58,983 nt of DNA, from assembly GCA_902790625.1 (NCBI GenBank), contig CADASP010000022.1, positions 1 to 58,983 of the forward strand, given 5' to 3'. The notes beneath the pieces were generated by a model. The model was not told where the DNA came from and did no database searches. It worked only from the letters and a program-made list of their open reading frames with translations. A program made the translations under genes and the position numbers. How positions within the stretch are numbered: the first letter of the stretch is position 1; each line of letters begins with the position of its first letter. Positions 32,353-40,686 of this stretch are shown here, piece after piece. The stretch comes from an uncultured Prevotellaceae bacterium (GTDB lineage: Bacteria; Bacteroidota; Bacteroidia; Bacteroidales; Bacteroidaceae).

Positions 32353-32436
32353 ATGACTTCCATTACAGCCACCGATTTCCACAACAACATGACTCACTAC
32401 CTGAACCTTGCCAACCATTCTTTCTCAGGGAAATGA
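32353..32436 (+). pseudogene. remnant of a Phd/YefM-type antitoxin
   Basis: This 27-residue ORF reads MTSITATDFHNNMTHYLNLA and then soon stops. The segment matches the N-terminus of Phd/YefM antitoxins (T-I-T-A-T-x-F-x-N-N-M-x-x-Y-L), which are normally 70-90 residues. No continuation and no toxin gene follow; a GC-rich hairpin comes next. A weak promoter-like CATATTTG lies at 32320-32327. The rest of 32133-32731 holds no gene I can support. Confidence 0.5.
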
Positions 32437-32453
32437 ACAGTGGCCCCCATTAA

Positions 32454-32493
32454 TCACTTTTCCCCGCCTGAACTCAGGCGGGGAAATAGTGAC
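32454..32493. terminator. GC-rich hairpin
   Basis: TTTCCCCGCCTGA (32459-32471) pairs perfectly with 32474-32486 around a two-base loop, and the flanking TCACT/AGTGA adds to the stem. It lies just past the antitoxin remnant and probably ended that transcript. Confidence 0.6.
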
Positions 32494-32731
32494 TTATTGT
32501 TCACAATGATCATCACAGTCGACTACGTCACTATAGTTAATCATCGTCGTCATCCCAGAAGTTTCCTGTGCGAGAATAACTTGGGTTTGAACTCACTTCA
32601 TTATTCGTCTTTAGGTCGCTGGCGGCAATCATCTGCATTGGATGAATGGCAGCAACTTTCATCGATGGCCTCAAATATTCTTTCTTATTCATAGCTTCAT
32701 TTGTTTTATTCGTTCTTGTTGATGATTTTCA

Positions 32732-35614
32732 TTAGCGAATCACGACTTTGTTGCCGTTGTTCACATAGACTCCCTTTAAGATGGGCTTCATGCTGAGGCG
32801 TCGACCGTTTAGGTCGTACCACGCACCATCGTTGACCAGCTGCGACTGAACGGTAATGATACCCGTTTCTTCGCCGCCAGGCAGACCGATGAAAGCACGT
32901 GCTCCAGCAGGCAGGGCCAGCCAGGCTTTATGGGCTGGCGAGACGAAAGCAGCTCCATTGTTTTTTCCCCAATACCAGCCAAAGTTGTCATTATTATTGC
33001 TGTAGGTCAGCTTGTAGTACTTTTCGCCACCCGTGGTCGTCGTCTCTGAGTCGCTACCTTTCAGCAGATTGGAGCCATAATAAGTATCGTCTGAAGGTGT
33101 CAATCTCAGAGTGATTTCGTCGGGCTTTGAGTCACTATAGAGCAACATGGCTGTACCAGCAGGTACGGTATTATTAGATTCAATGTCGCCATCGGCTATC
33201 TTCACATAGGTCGGCTGGTCGCCTGAGACGCCACTAACAGTGTAGGCTACAACGCCAGCAGGCAAGGTTACCATGTACCCGCTATTATAGTAGGTACCAT
33301 AGCCGGTGGGAGCCAACGCCACATCACCATATTCCACATCATAATCAATCGATATTTTAAACTTGGCTCCTGTCTTGGTGTCGAAGTCAAAGTCACGAAG
33401 GTCGAGCTGTATCTTTATATCACAATCATCATCAGTATTAAACGTGATGTTATCGCCATTATAAACAGCATCTGACCACTCATTAAACTCTTCATACTCT
33501 TCAAAAACCCCGCCGAAATTATGAGTCCAAGCACCATCAAGGGCAAATTTCACCTGCCTATCGAAATCTTTAGGTACGTCATAAAACGTAATTTCCCATA
33601 CACCATCCTCAATTTCGGTCATTTCATTTTCCACATAAGCTGGGTCCCAATTGGCACCATTGAGCCAATTGCCATCTCCATTACCAACGGCATAGACAGT
33701 CTCAAATTCAAGTTCATTAACCGTAGACACAATATCTCCAGCTACTGAAATCACATTCTGGGCGGGGTCAAAAGAAACGGTAAAAGTGCCTGCACCTGTA
33801 AGTTTGAATTCAACGTTATTACCATTTACGCCAATCCATACATCCCCGTTTTTCACCACCTTCAGCTGCACATTATCGTATGCTTTATCGACAGTGTACG
33901 CCTTGCTGTATATCCCGTCATCACCTTCCACCATCATCTGGTTAGCTTCATTGGAACCATCCCAGACTGTACCGAAGATTTCTTGTTCACTACCTGCCAC
34001 AATATAGGTGTCTTCTGGAGTCGGAGTCACGTCAGCAACATAGATAGTATTACCGAACCAATCTTCTCCACCATCGCCGTTGGGGCGGAAATAGATGTCA
34101 TAAGTGCCGTTAGATTGAATCACGTAATTATTATCCATACCATCGGGATACCAAGTCCCTCCTCCCCATTGAGTCTTCCTGCCAGGAGATTGGACCTTAA
34201 ACTCATCATTAGCAGACAACTCTACATCACTAATGTAATACTCACCTTCAGCCTCTTCATTTTTAACAAGTTTGTAAGCCTGGTCTATTTGCCATTCGGT
34301 CATTGAGCCAACCAAGAAGTATACGTCATTGATGTTGAAATCGACCGTCTTCGTACCACTATAATTGCCTTTACCTGTGATGGTCACGGTGTAGATGCCT
34401 ACATCGGTGCAGCCTTCGCTGTAGGTGACATCATAGTCGTCCGTGCTGCTCAACAAGTTGCCGTCAAGCGTCACCTCGGGAACGGGGTGGATTTCGCTGC
34501 CCGTCCAATCATACGCATCGTCAATGCCCGTAACGGTGGCAGCGGAGATGTCCGTCCCTTCAATCTCTTCCACATTATCTATCCTAAATTTGGCTCCTTC
34601 CTTGGTGGTGAAGTTAAACTGGCTAAGGTCGAGCGTGATCGTTATATTCCATCCATCTTCGGTGTCAAACGTGATGTTGTCACCATTGTAGACAGCATCA
34701 TACCATACACCCGGTTCAAATTCTAATTCTCCCTGGATTGGCCAACCGAAATTATGAGTCCAAGCACCGTCAATGGCAAATTTCACCTGCCTTTCAAAAC
34801 CCTCAGGTACGTTTTCAAACTTAATCTCCCATACATCATCAGCTATTTCGGTCATTTCATTTTCCACATAAGCTGGGTCCCAATTGGCACCGTTGAGCCA
34901 ATTGCCCTCTCCATTACCAACGGCATAGACAGTATCATATTCAAATTCAGTAATTGGTTCTACAATATCTCCAGTTACCGAAGCCACTCCTGCTTCGGGG
35001 TCAAAAACAACGGTGAAAGTACCTGCACATGTAAGTCTGAAAATAACGTTATTACCAGTCTCATCACCAATCCACTCCCCATTGTTTTTCACGACCTTCA
35101 GCTGCACAATATCGTATGCTTTATCGACAGTGTACGCCTTGCTGTATATCCCGTCATCACCTTCCACCATCATCTGGTTAGCTTCATTGGAACCATCCCA
35201 GGCTGTACCGAAGATTTCTGCTTCACTACCTGCCACAATATAGGTGTCTTCATTTTTAACAACTATGTATTTTATTCCATCCCGTTCCCCGTTGGCGTAC
35301 CAACAAGCACCGTCCTCGATACCTGTAGTAATGTCCACAGTCTCGTTAAGGTCGTTGCCGTCTTTGCCATTGGTGAAGATGATGCCTTCCACGTCACCGG
35401 GAATTGTTGCTTTGTAGACCATCTGTTCATTTTCATTAATACCGTCATTGTTCATCGCAGCGCCCGGCCAATCAGGTTTGTTTTCACTACCCCAGTAGTA
35501 AACGTACACGTCGTCCCACTCCAGAGCGTCTGCGAAATACACCGTGATGTCGTCGGCCCATGCGCCGCTCACCGTTAGCAGCAGCGCAAGAATTGAAAAT
35601 AGTTTTTTTATCAT
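32732..35614 (-). CDS. secreted starch-binding-like multidomain protein with internal duplication
   Basis: This 960-residue exported protein has a signal peptide (cleaved after about 20). Next comes a CBM26-like starch-binding module (ITVYFADALEWDDVYVYYWG, about 22-110). A pair of beta-sandwich modules follows: TYIVAGSEAEIFGTAWDGSN, then YAVGNGEGNWLNGANWDPAY (118-320). After a spacer, the pair recurs at about 534-728 with near-identical sequence. The C-terminus (WYDLNGRRLSMKPILKGVYV) is a Bacteroidales secretion tail. It likely binds starch or related glucans at the cell surface; no catalytic domain is visible. Codon use is more AT-rich than its neighbours, hinting at acquisition. A good promoter is at 35716-35746. 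Confidence 0.75.
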   Translation of the reverse strand: MIKKLFSILALLLTVSGAWADDITVYFADALEWDDVYVYYWGSENKPDWPGAAMNNDGINENEQMVYKATIPGDVEGIIFTNGKDGNDLNETVDITTGIEDGACWYANGERDGIKYIVVKNEDTYIVAGSEAEIFGTAWDGSNEANQMMVEGDDGIYSKAYTVDKAYDIVQLKVVKNNGEWIGDETGNNVIFRLTCAGTFTVVFDPEAGVASVTGDIVEPITEFEYDTVYAVGNGEGNWLNGANWDPAYVENEMTEIADDVWEIKFENVPEGFERQVKFAIDGAWTHNFGWPIQGELEFEPGVWYDAVYNGDNITFDTEDGWNITITLDLSQFNFTTKEGAKFRIDNVEEIEGTDISAATVTGIDDAYDWTGSEIHPVPEVTLDGNLLSSTDDYDVTYSEGCTDVGIYTVTITGKGNYSGTKTVDFNINDVYFLVGSMTEWQIDQAYKLVKNEEAEGEYYISDVELSANDEFKVQSPGRKTQWGGGTWYPDGMDNNYVIQSNGTYDIYFRPNGDGGEDWFGNTIYVADVTPTPEDTYIVAGSEQEIFGTVWDGSNEANQMMVEGDDGIYSKAYTVDKAYDNVQLKVVKNGDVWIGVNGNNVEFKLTGAGTFTVSFDPAQNVISVAGDIVSTVNELEFETVYAVGNGDGNWLNGANWDPAYVENEMTEIEDGVWEITFYDVPKDFDRQVKFALDGAWTHNFGGVFEEYEEFNEWSDAVYNGDNITFNTDDDCDIKIQLDLRDFDFDTKTGAKFKISIDYDVEYGDVALAPTGYGTYYNSGYMVTLPAGVVAYTVSGVSGDQPTYVKIADGDIESNNTVPAGTAMLLYSDSKPDEITLRLTPSDDTYYGSNLLKGSDSETTTTGGEKYYKLTYSNNNDNFGWYWGKNNGAAFVSPAHKAWLALPAGARAFIGLPGGEETGIITVQSQLVNDGAWYDLNGRRLSMKPILKGVYVNNGNKVVIR

Positions 35615-35715
35615 ACTTGTAGCATTTAAGTTAATATTAAGTTGTTTGTTTGAACATATTTCCCTGTGGAAGGTAAAAGTCAGGATGCTTCGCTAAGGCT
35701 GTCGTTATCGGGGTG

Positions 35716-35746
35716 CAAAATTACACAAAATAATCTTACTGGCAAA
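35716..35746 (-). promoter_or_regulatory. promoter of the starch-binding-like protein gene
   Basis: The minus strand reads TTTG (35746-35743), a 19-base spacer and TAATTTTG (35723-35716), a full -33/-7 match. The leader is about 95 bases. Confidence 0.75.
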
Positions 35747-36052
35747 AAAAATGAAAAAAAATTCGTGGTTTAACATTTTTTCTCGGATAAGTTTCTTTGT
35801 TTAGCAGATTTTTTGACAATTTTGCCGCCAAAGAAACTGCGAAAGCAGAAGAAGGTAAAAAGAGAGATAAAAACACAACAAAAGAAAACAAAAAGCACGC
35901 TCGTAGATTCTACAAAGCAGTTAATGAATTTCAACGAATTCATCATCGCAGAAAGAGGCTCCTCGACGAGCCACTGAATCCCCCCCCCTTCGGCCTCTGA
36001 TTTCCTGCATTTTTGCCGAAACGAAGCGTTAATACCGAAAAAGAAAAGACCT

Positions 36053-36177
36053 ATGGGTCAATTTGCAGGATAAAATCTCTGAAAACTCCTTTGTATAAAG
36101 TCGTTTTGAGCAATCAAGGTGCTTGGCGTCCAGATTGACCGTAAAAACTCGTCAATGGGTCAATTTGCAGGATAAAA
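36053..36177. repeat. 23-bp direct repeat with an inverted third copy at 36711-36730
   Basis: ATGGGTCAATTTGCAGGATA and three more bases recur at 36053-36075 and 36155-36177. A 20-bp near-complement lies at 36711-36730. The stretch 35747-36249 has no credible gene; a 67-codon frame at 35797-36000 has a low-complexity Lys/Arg-rich product and is not called. Confidence 0.7.
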
Positions 36178-36249
36178 CTTTTCGTTATGCCTATAAACAC
36201 TACCTTTGCGAGCGATTAACCAGCTTATAAAGGTAGAAAATGTGCCAGC

Positions 36250-36303
36250 GCACCGTTTTCCGCCGCCAACGCACCGTTTTCCGCCGCCAACGCACCGTTT
36301 TCC
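36250..36303. repeat. 21-bp tandem repeat, 2.6 copies
   Basis: GCACCGTTTTCCGCCGCCAA plus one base repeats at 36250-36270 and 36271-36291, then partially to 36303. It is noncoding as far as I can see. Confidence 0.8.
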
Positions 36304-36333
36304 CTTCATCCCAGTGCCCACAGTGTGGACACT

Positions 36334-36503
36334 GTGACATGTGACTTTGTGACATTAAGCACCTCCGATATGTGTGCGCCCCTCCCTGCGATATAACCAT
36401 ATATAAATAATATATAATTATTATTAATAATATATAAATTATAATACCCTCTTTTTCCTCCCCCCATATTCAACCTCCTTAATGTCACAAAGTCACATGT
36501 CAC
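36334..36503. repeat. 26-bp inverted repeat around an AT-rich core
   Basis: Bases 36334-36359 and 36478-36503 are exact complements (core GACATGTGACTTTGTGACAT). Between them lies a strongly AT-rich stretch of TATATAAT-like sequence. A nine-base hairpin (CCACCGTCG with its complement) follows at 36539-36563. The layout is that of a small element or a degraded mobile unit; no gene is present. Confidence 0.7.
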
Positions 36504-36760
36504 AAAGTCGCATATCTGGGTATGGAGATCAAACCCACCGTCGCGTTTCACGACGGTGGTTATGAGACCCGAGTCGGGGCTGCGCAAAGTACTTGCGAAA
36601 CTTGACTTCGTGAGCAAAATTATAGGCAATTAGGAAAATTCGTTTCGAAAAATCAAGCTGTATTTTCTGTTTTCATTCACGATGCCATTCCAACCGTACA
36701 GATCGAAAGATATCCTGCAAATTGACCTATACGCCAAAGAAAAATGGAGGGGCGCACGAC

Positions 36761-36820
36761 AAAAAAGCCCCGCGTGGGAATGATTAATCCCTGCGTGGGA
36801 AAAACCATTCCCACGCGGGG
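36761..36820 (-). terminator. terminator of the sigma/caspase operon
   Basis: On the minus strand, CCCCGCGTGGGAATG (36820-36806) pairs perfectly with 36782-36768 and is followed by C and six Ts (36766-36761). It lies 16 bases after the stop of the last gene. A third partial copy, CCCTGCGTGGGA, sits in the loop and could form an alternative hairpin. Confidence 0.85.
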
Positions 36821-36835
36821 GATAAGTGTGGCTCA

Positions 36836-37438
36836 TCATTTCAAGGCTTTTCGCAGTTCCTCTGCCTCGTCGACGTGCTCGGCAAACTCGCGGTAGCGGA
36901 GGTAGGTCTTCAGCTCGCGCTTGGCATCTTTGTTCAGCTCGAGCTTCACCAGCAGGTAGATCTTCATCCAGCGCAGCTGGGCGTTCTCCTGATAGGCGAG
37001 CATGGTGTCGTAGATGGCTTCATCGTCGCCGACAGCATCGGCAAATTCCTCGGCCAACGACACTTCGTCGTCGGAGTGGGCCAATGCGGCTTCTACCTTG
37101 TTGAGGGCTTCCTCGTACTTTCCCTGGTCGATGAGTGCGTTGATGGCGTTGGCATCGGAGCTGGCCGAACGATAGACGGTGATTTCTGGAGTGCCGATGC
37201 CCAGCTCGTCGAGCGGATTGGTGCTTGACTGCCATGGTGCCACCCACACGACGGCTGCCAGACAGGCGGCGACGGCCAGACATACGAATAATGGGCGTAA
37301 GCGGGTGGTGGTGCGCTTGGCTGGCGCTTTGTCCCACTGCTCCATCTGCTCCAGCTTCTGCTGGCGTGCTCCCAGCCGACTGGCGATGCGGTCGGTCAGC
37401 TCATCCTGTGGCACCATTGTTGTCTCGTTCTGCTCCAT
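36836..37438 (-). CDS. single-pass membrane protein with TPR-like C-terminus, candidate anti-sigma factor
   Basis: This 200-residue protein has a charged cytoplasmic N-terminus (1-46), one transmembrane segment (about 47-69) and a periplasmic helical region. That region has TPR-like pairs: ALIDQGKYEEALNKVEAALA, then LAYQENAQLRWMKIYLLVKL. It starts 7 bases after the ECF-type sigma gene, the usual place for a membrane anti-sigma factor that holds sigma until an envelope signal arrives. The N-terminus shows no classical zinc-binding anti-sigma motif, so the role is inferred from position and topology. A strong terminator follows. Confidence 0.6.
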   Translation of the reverse strand: MEQNETTMVPQDELTDRIASRLGARQQKLEQMEQWDKAPAKRTTTRLRPLFVCLAVAACLAAVVWVAPWQSSTNPLDELGIGTPEITVYRSASSDANAINALIDQGKYEEALNKVEAALAHSDDEVSLAEEFADAVGDDEAIYDTMLAYQENAQLRWMKIYLLVKLELNKDAKRELKTYLRYREFAEHVDEAEELRKALK

Positions 37439-37445
37439 GGCTCTT

Positions 37446-38105
37446 TCATGCTTTTAAGTTCAACTTTCGGAACTCCGCCGCCACTCGCTCACGAAGGGTG
37501 TTCATGCACTTGTTCTTGGCTGTCTTCAACCCGTTCTTGCTGGTGTTCTCGGGGCGTTGCTCCATGATTTGGTCGAGCGTCATCTGCTGATAATAGAACA
37601 TGGTCAGAATGTCGGCGCAACGAGGTGAGAGCTGGCTGATGCAGTCGTCGATGATGCGGTTCTTCAGGTCTTCGGGGGTTTCCTCGTCGGCCATAGTTGT
37701 GGGCGGCTGGTTGCGGTTCACAGTGTCCTCGAACTCAGGGTAGGTGTCTTCCTTCTGTCGTCGCACCAACTCGCGGTGCTCAGTACGTGCAAAGGCCATC
37801 AGGAAGGTGTTGAGCGAGCAAGTCATTGTGCGCCACTCACCGTTCTGTTGCTGTCGGCACACCTCGTCGGCAATCACCGTGATACGCCCGTTGTCCATCT
37901 CCGACCAGAGCTTCACGAAAGCCGTCTGGAAGATTTCCTGCTTCTGGTCCTCGTCGAAGAATACTTGGCGGAAATGGTCGTCGAAGTAGCGTTTGGCCTC
38001 ATGATAGAACCACTCCTCCGTGCGGCGGTCGTGGCCATGCAGTCCTCTCACCACCTGGCAATCGGTGTAGTGCACCTTTTTTCTGTCCAATAATTCAATT
38101 ATCAT
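37446..38105 (-). CDS. ECF-type RNA polymerase sigma factor
   Basis: This 219-residue protein has a sigma-70 region 2 (FFDEDQKQEIFQTAFVKLWS, then NTFLMAFARTEHRELVRRQK; about 50-120). Region 4 follows (about 155-210: ISQLSPRCADILTMFYYQQM, then a helix-turn-helix-like NTSKNGLKTAKNKCMNTLRE). It should direct polymerase to a dedicated set of promoters. It is downstream of the caspase genes and upstream of a membrane protein likely to restrain it. Its own upstream region carries both a housekeeping TACTTTTG box and a variant of the GGTTAC/TGCTTTAA motif, compatible with autoregulation. The link between operon and sigma is inference. Confidence 0.8.
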   Translation of the reverse strand: MIIELLDRKKVHYTDCQVVRGLHGHDRRTEEWFYHEAKRYFDDHFRQVFFDEDQKQEIFQTAFVKLWSEMDNGRITVIADEVCRQQQNGEWRTMTCSLNTFLMAFARTEHRELVRRQKEDTYPEFEDTVNRNQPPTTMADEETPEDLKNRIIDDCISQLSPRCADILTMFYYQQMTLDQIMEQRPENTSKNGLKTAKNKCMNTLRERVAAEFRKLNLKA

Positions 38106-38131
38106 TGTTTTGTAATCGCTCTTACTACTGG

Positions 38132-38160
38132 TTAAAGCAGTCTTTCATGCAAAAGTAACC
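38132..38160 (-). promoter_or_regulatory. sigma gene promoter, housekeeping box overlapping a variant of the shared motif
   Basis: The minus strand reads GGTTAC (38160-38155), 15 bases, then TGCTTTAA (38139-38132). The other two sites have 14 bases between the same blocks. TACTTTTG (38157-38150) overlaps GGTTAC and matches the ordinary -7 consensus, so this site alone would not prove ECF control. Confidence 0.4.
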
Positions 38161-38189
38161 CTTGTGGAGACATTTTTTAGCCGATGTCA

Positions 38190-39698
38190 TTAGAAGCCCA
38201 ATTCTTGCCAAATGCCCGTCAGGGTGCCCGTGGCTTGTGTGGTAGGGGTCTGCTTTTGCTTCAGCTTCAAATTACTTGCCGTTGCATTGACGTTTCTTGA
38301 CAACCGCTCGGAGAGGTCGCCATAGCTGATCATTCCCTTGCTGACATTCATTTCCTTCAACAAGAAGTAGGTGAACAGCCCATGGCCCATCTCGGGATAG
38401 CCTTGCGCCGGCTCATTGCCCTGTGCAGCCGAGAACACCACCATGTTGCCTTCGCCAATGTTGGTCTCCTCGGGCTCAATGCCTACGCCGCGCAATCCCT
38501 CGGAGACGCCCTCGTCGGTACGGCTCATGCCACTGAAACAGGCATCGAGGAACACTGACGTCTGAGCGAAAGCCAACTCACCCAACTTGCCATAGAAATC
38601 GTCGAGGGCAATGCCACGGCCAGGCTTTGAGCCGTGTACATCGGTAGGCAGCAGGAACGCCTTGTTGTTGTTGTGCATGTCGGGCACGCCATGGCCAGCA
38701 TAATACACGATGAGGACCTTTTCATGGCGGTCTTTGATTTCCGACAGCCAATCCTCAAGCTCATCGTCGAGGATGATATGCTTGGTGGCATCCTCGCAGA
38801 TATGGATGTTTTCGGTAGGAATACCAAGCGTCAGCTTGCAATATTCGCCAAAGATGCGGGCATCGTGTATGGCATAGGGCACTTCGGTGGCAAAACGATA
38901 GTGCTGGTTGCCAATGATGAGGGCATAGGTGTCGTTGCGAGCGAAGCTGGTGACGGGGATGAGCGAATCGACATCGGAAGTGAAGCGGTCGTAGTCGATA
39001 TTGGAAGCACGATTGGAGACAAGGTTCTGAATGGAACCCTTTGAGAAGCCATACCTTTCGCAATTGTTGGAATTGATATAAGGAGGTATGCTGCGCACCA
39101 CGCCATTATACATCGTATGGCTGAGGCGGCCGTTCACATTGACTTCGCTGACGAACACGTTGTGATCGAGGATGGCCGTGGATGCCACCTCGACACTGTT
39201 GAGGCCTCGGCACGAAGCGTATGCCTTCTCGCCCACACGACACTGGTTGGGAATCTTCACCGAAGAGAGTGCTGTGCAATTGGCAAAGGCAATGGTCTCG
39301 ATGGAGCGTACCGATGCGGGAAGCGAAATAGTGCGCAGATGTATGCAGTTGAGGAAGGCGCCCCAAGCAATGGAGATGAGCGAACGATCTTCGAATTGCA
39401 CTTCCTGCAGCGTGGTGCAGCCGGCAAAAGCACAAGAGCCGATGCGTGTGACACCAATGCCAATAATAACGTTCTTCACTGGCAGCTTGCGCTTCATCCA
39501 GGGGGCGAGGTTGCGCTTCATGTCGTAATCCTCCATCTCGACGGTGAGGCCCTTCTTGCTCGCATTGCTCACCGTGAGCGTGAGACCATCGAAACTCCAC
39601 TTGCAGTCTACGCCACAAGTGCCTTCAATCTTGTTTTGTGCCCACGACGTGAATGTGCCAGCCAGAGCCATGAGCGATATAAAGAATAATCGTTTCAT
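38190..39698 (-). CDS. secreted LRR_5 (BspA-like) plus caspase-like protease
   Basis: This 502-residue exported protein has a signal peptide (cleavage near 20). Several BspA-type LRR_5 repeats (about 65-190) read GVTRIGSCAFAGCTTLQEV, then AWGAFLNCIHLRTI, then SIETIAFANCTALSSV. The second half is a caspase-family (C14) domain: TYALIIGNQHYRF, His336 in YYAGHG and Cys387 in DACFSG. The dyad appears intact, so peptidase activity is plausible. LRR_5 repeats could dock a target. It lies between the outer-membrane barrel gene and the sigma gene, 84 bases before the latter. Substrate and activation signal are unknown. Confidence 0.82.
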   Translation of the reverse strand: MKRLFFISLMALAGTFTSWAQNKIEGTCGVDCKWSFDGLTLTVSNASKKGLTVEMEDYDMKRNLAPWMKRKLPVKNVIIGIGVTRIGSCAFAGCTTLQEVQFEDRSLISIAWGAFLNCIHLRTISLPASVRSIETIAFANCTALSSVKIPNQCRVGEKAYASCRGLNSVEVASTAILDHNVFVSEVNVNGRLSHTMYNGVVRSIPPYINSNNCERYGFSKGSIQNLVSNRASNIDYDRFTSDVDSLIPVTSFARNDTYALIIGNQHYRFATEVPYAIHDARIFGEYCKLTLGIPTENIHICEDATKHIILDDELEDWLSEIKDRHEKVLIVYYAGHGVPDMHNNNKAFLLPTDVHGSKPGRGIALDDFYGKLGELAFAQTSVFLDACFSGMSRTDEGVSEGLRGVGIEPEETNIGEGNMVVFSAAQGNEPAQGYPEMGHGLFTYFLLKEMNVSKGMISYGDLSERLSRNVNATASNLKLKQKQTPTTQATGTLTGIWQELGF

Positions 39699-39747
39699 AT
39701 TAGGATAGTGTTAATTGATTGTGGATTGATACATTTTGCAAAAGGGG

Positions 39748-40650
39748 TCACCAACGAATTTGGAAGTAGAGACGGGTGAGACCAGTCTTGAACTTGCTCT
39801 TCACCTTGCTAAAAGAATCGGTGTTGAACGACTGGTAAGTCAGCTTGCCAGTGCGATGCTCAAATCCGACACCGATGTTGCGCCAAGAGAGTGAGCCTCC
39901 AAAACTGATAATCATACCATGGCCCCAAAGGAAACAGTTGTCGTCATTTGACTGCGCCGACGTACTTTCGGGCTTATTGACGGCATTCTCGTCGTACTTA
40001 ATAAACATGGCCGAGGCGCTATAGCCAACATGATAGAAAGCATTCAGCTTTAGGAAATGCGCCTCACGGCCTTTGGCATAGGTTAACGGCGCAATGGTGA
40101 TGGATGGGCCAATGGACATGCCGTAGTTGGCCTCGTATTTCTCCAAATTCCATGGGGTGTAGAAATAATCCTGACCATCATAGTTAAATGTTTTAGCACT
40201 GTTATAGACTTTACTACCATTGACACTCTCTGTATCGTATAAGTTGAGAGAAAGGTCGAAACCAGTGAAATCGAGGTTGAATTGTGCCACATTGGCAATG
40301 GGTCGTTTATGGAGGCGATAGTTGCGCCCCACCTGCAGGGCAAAGCCCATCTTGGCCTTGTACTCAGGAGCCAGGCCCACACCCGTCTGCACAGGTTCAT
40401 CAGGAGTCATCTTGGCGGTTCCATGGTAGATGAAGTTGACGAAGCTGCGGTAGCCCCACACACGATGGTAATGATTGTCCATAAAAAGACGCTCGTTCAC
40501 CTCCTGACGTTCATTGATGATGTCGTTGATGGAGGTGAGTCCAGTGCTGTCGGCCGGACTGTCGGCGTCGTCCAACCGGGTTTCGTCATTCTGGGCAATG
40601 GCAGCCAATGATGCCATGCCACACATGAGAATAAGGAATAATTTCTTCAT
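39748..40650 (-). CDS. putative outer-membrane beta-barrel protein
   Basis: This 300-residue protein has a signal peptide (cleavage near 19) and an Asp-rich linker. It then has alternating aromatic/polar strands (VWGYRSFVNFIY, MGFALQVGRNYRLH, FLKLNAFYHVGYSASAMFI) and ends LTRLYFQIRW with a terminal aromatic residue, as in outer-membrane barrels. I recognise no specific family. It sits inside the caspase operon with gaps of 36 and 49 bases, so it may anchor or export a partner, or sense the envelope state. Confidence 0.6.
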   Translation of the reverse strand: MKKLFLILMCGMASLAAIAQNDETRLDDADSPADSTGLTSINDIINERQEVNERLFMDNHYHRVWGYRSFVNFIYHGTAKMTPDEPVQTGVGLAPEYKAKMGFALQVGRNYRLHKRPIANVAQFNLDFTGFDLSLNLYDTESVNGSKVYNSAKTFNYDGQDYFYTPWNLEKYEANYGMSIGPSITIAPLTYAKGREAHFLKLNAFYHVGYSASAMFIKYDENAVNKPESTSAQSNDDNCFLWGHGMIISFGGSLSWRNIGVGFEHRTGKLTYQSFNTDSFSKVKSKFKTGLTRLYFQIRW

Positions 40651-40686
40651 AGCAGTTAATATGTTTTTAGTATTATTAGATTGCTT

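Noticed and set aside
35797..36000. 67-codon ORF
   Set aside because: The Lys/Arg-rich product has no recognisable fold, the frame crosses an intergenic repeat region, and no convincing promoter lies at the right distance.
36539..36563. Hairpin examined as part of a tRNA
   Set aside because: Only one stem is present; no acceptor, D or T arm can be built around it.
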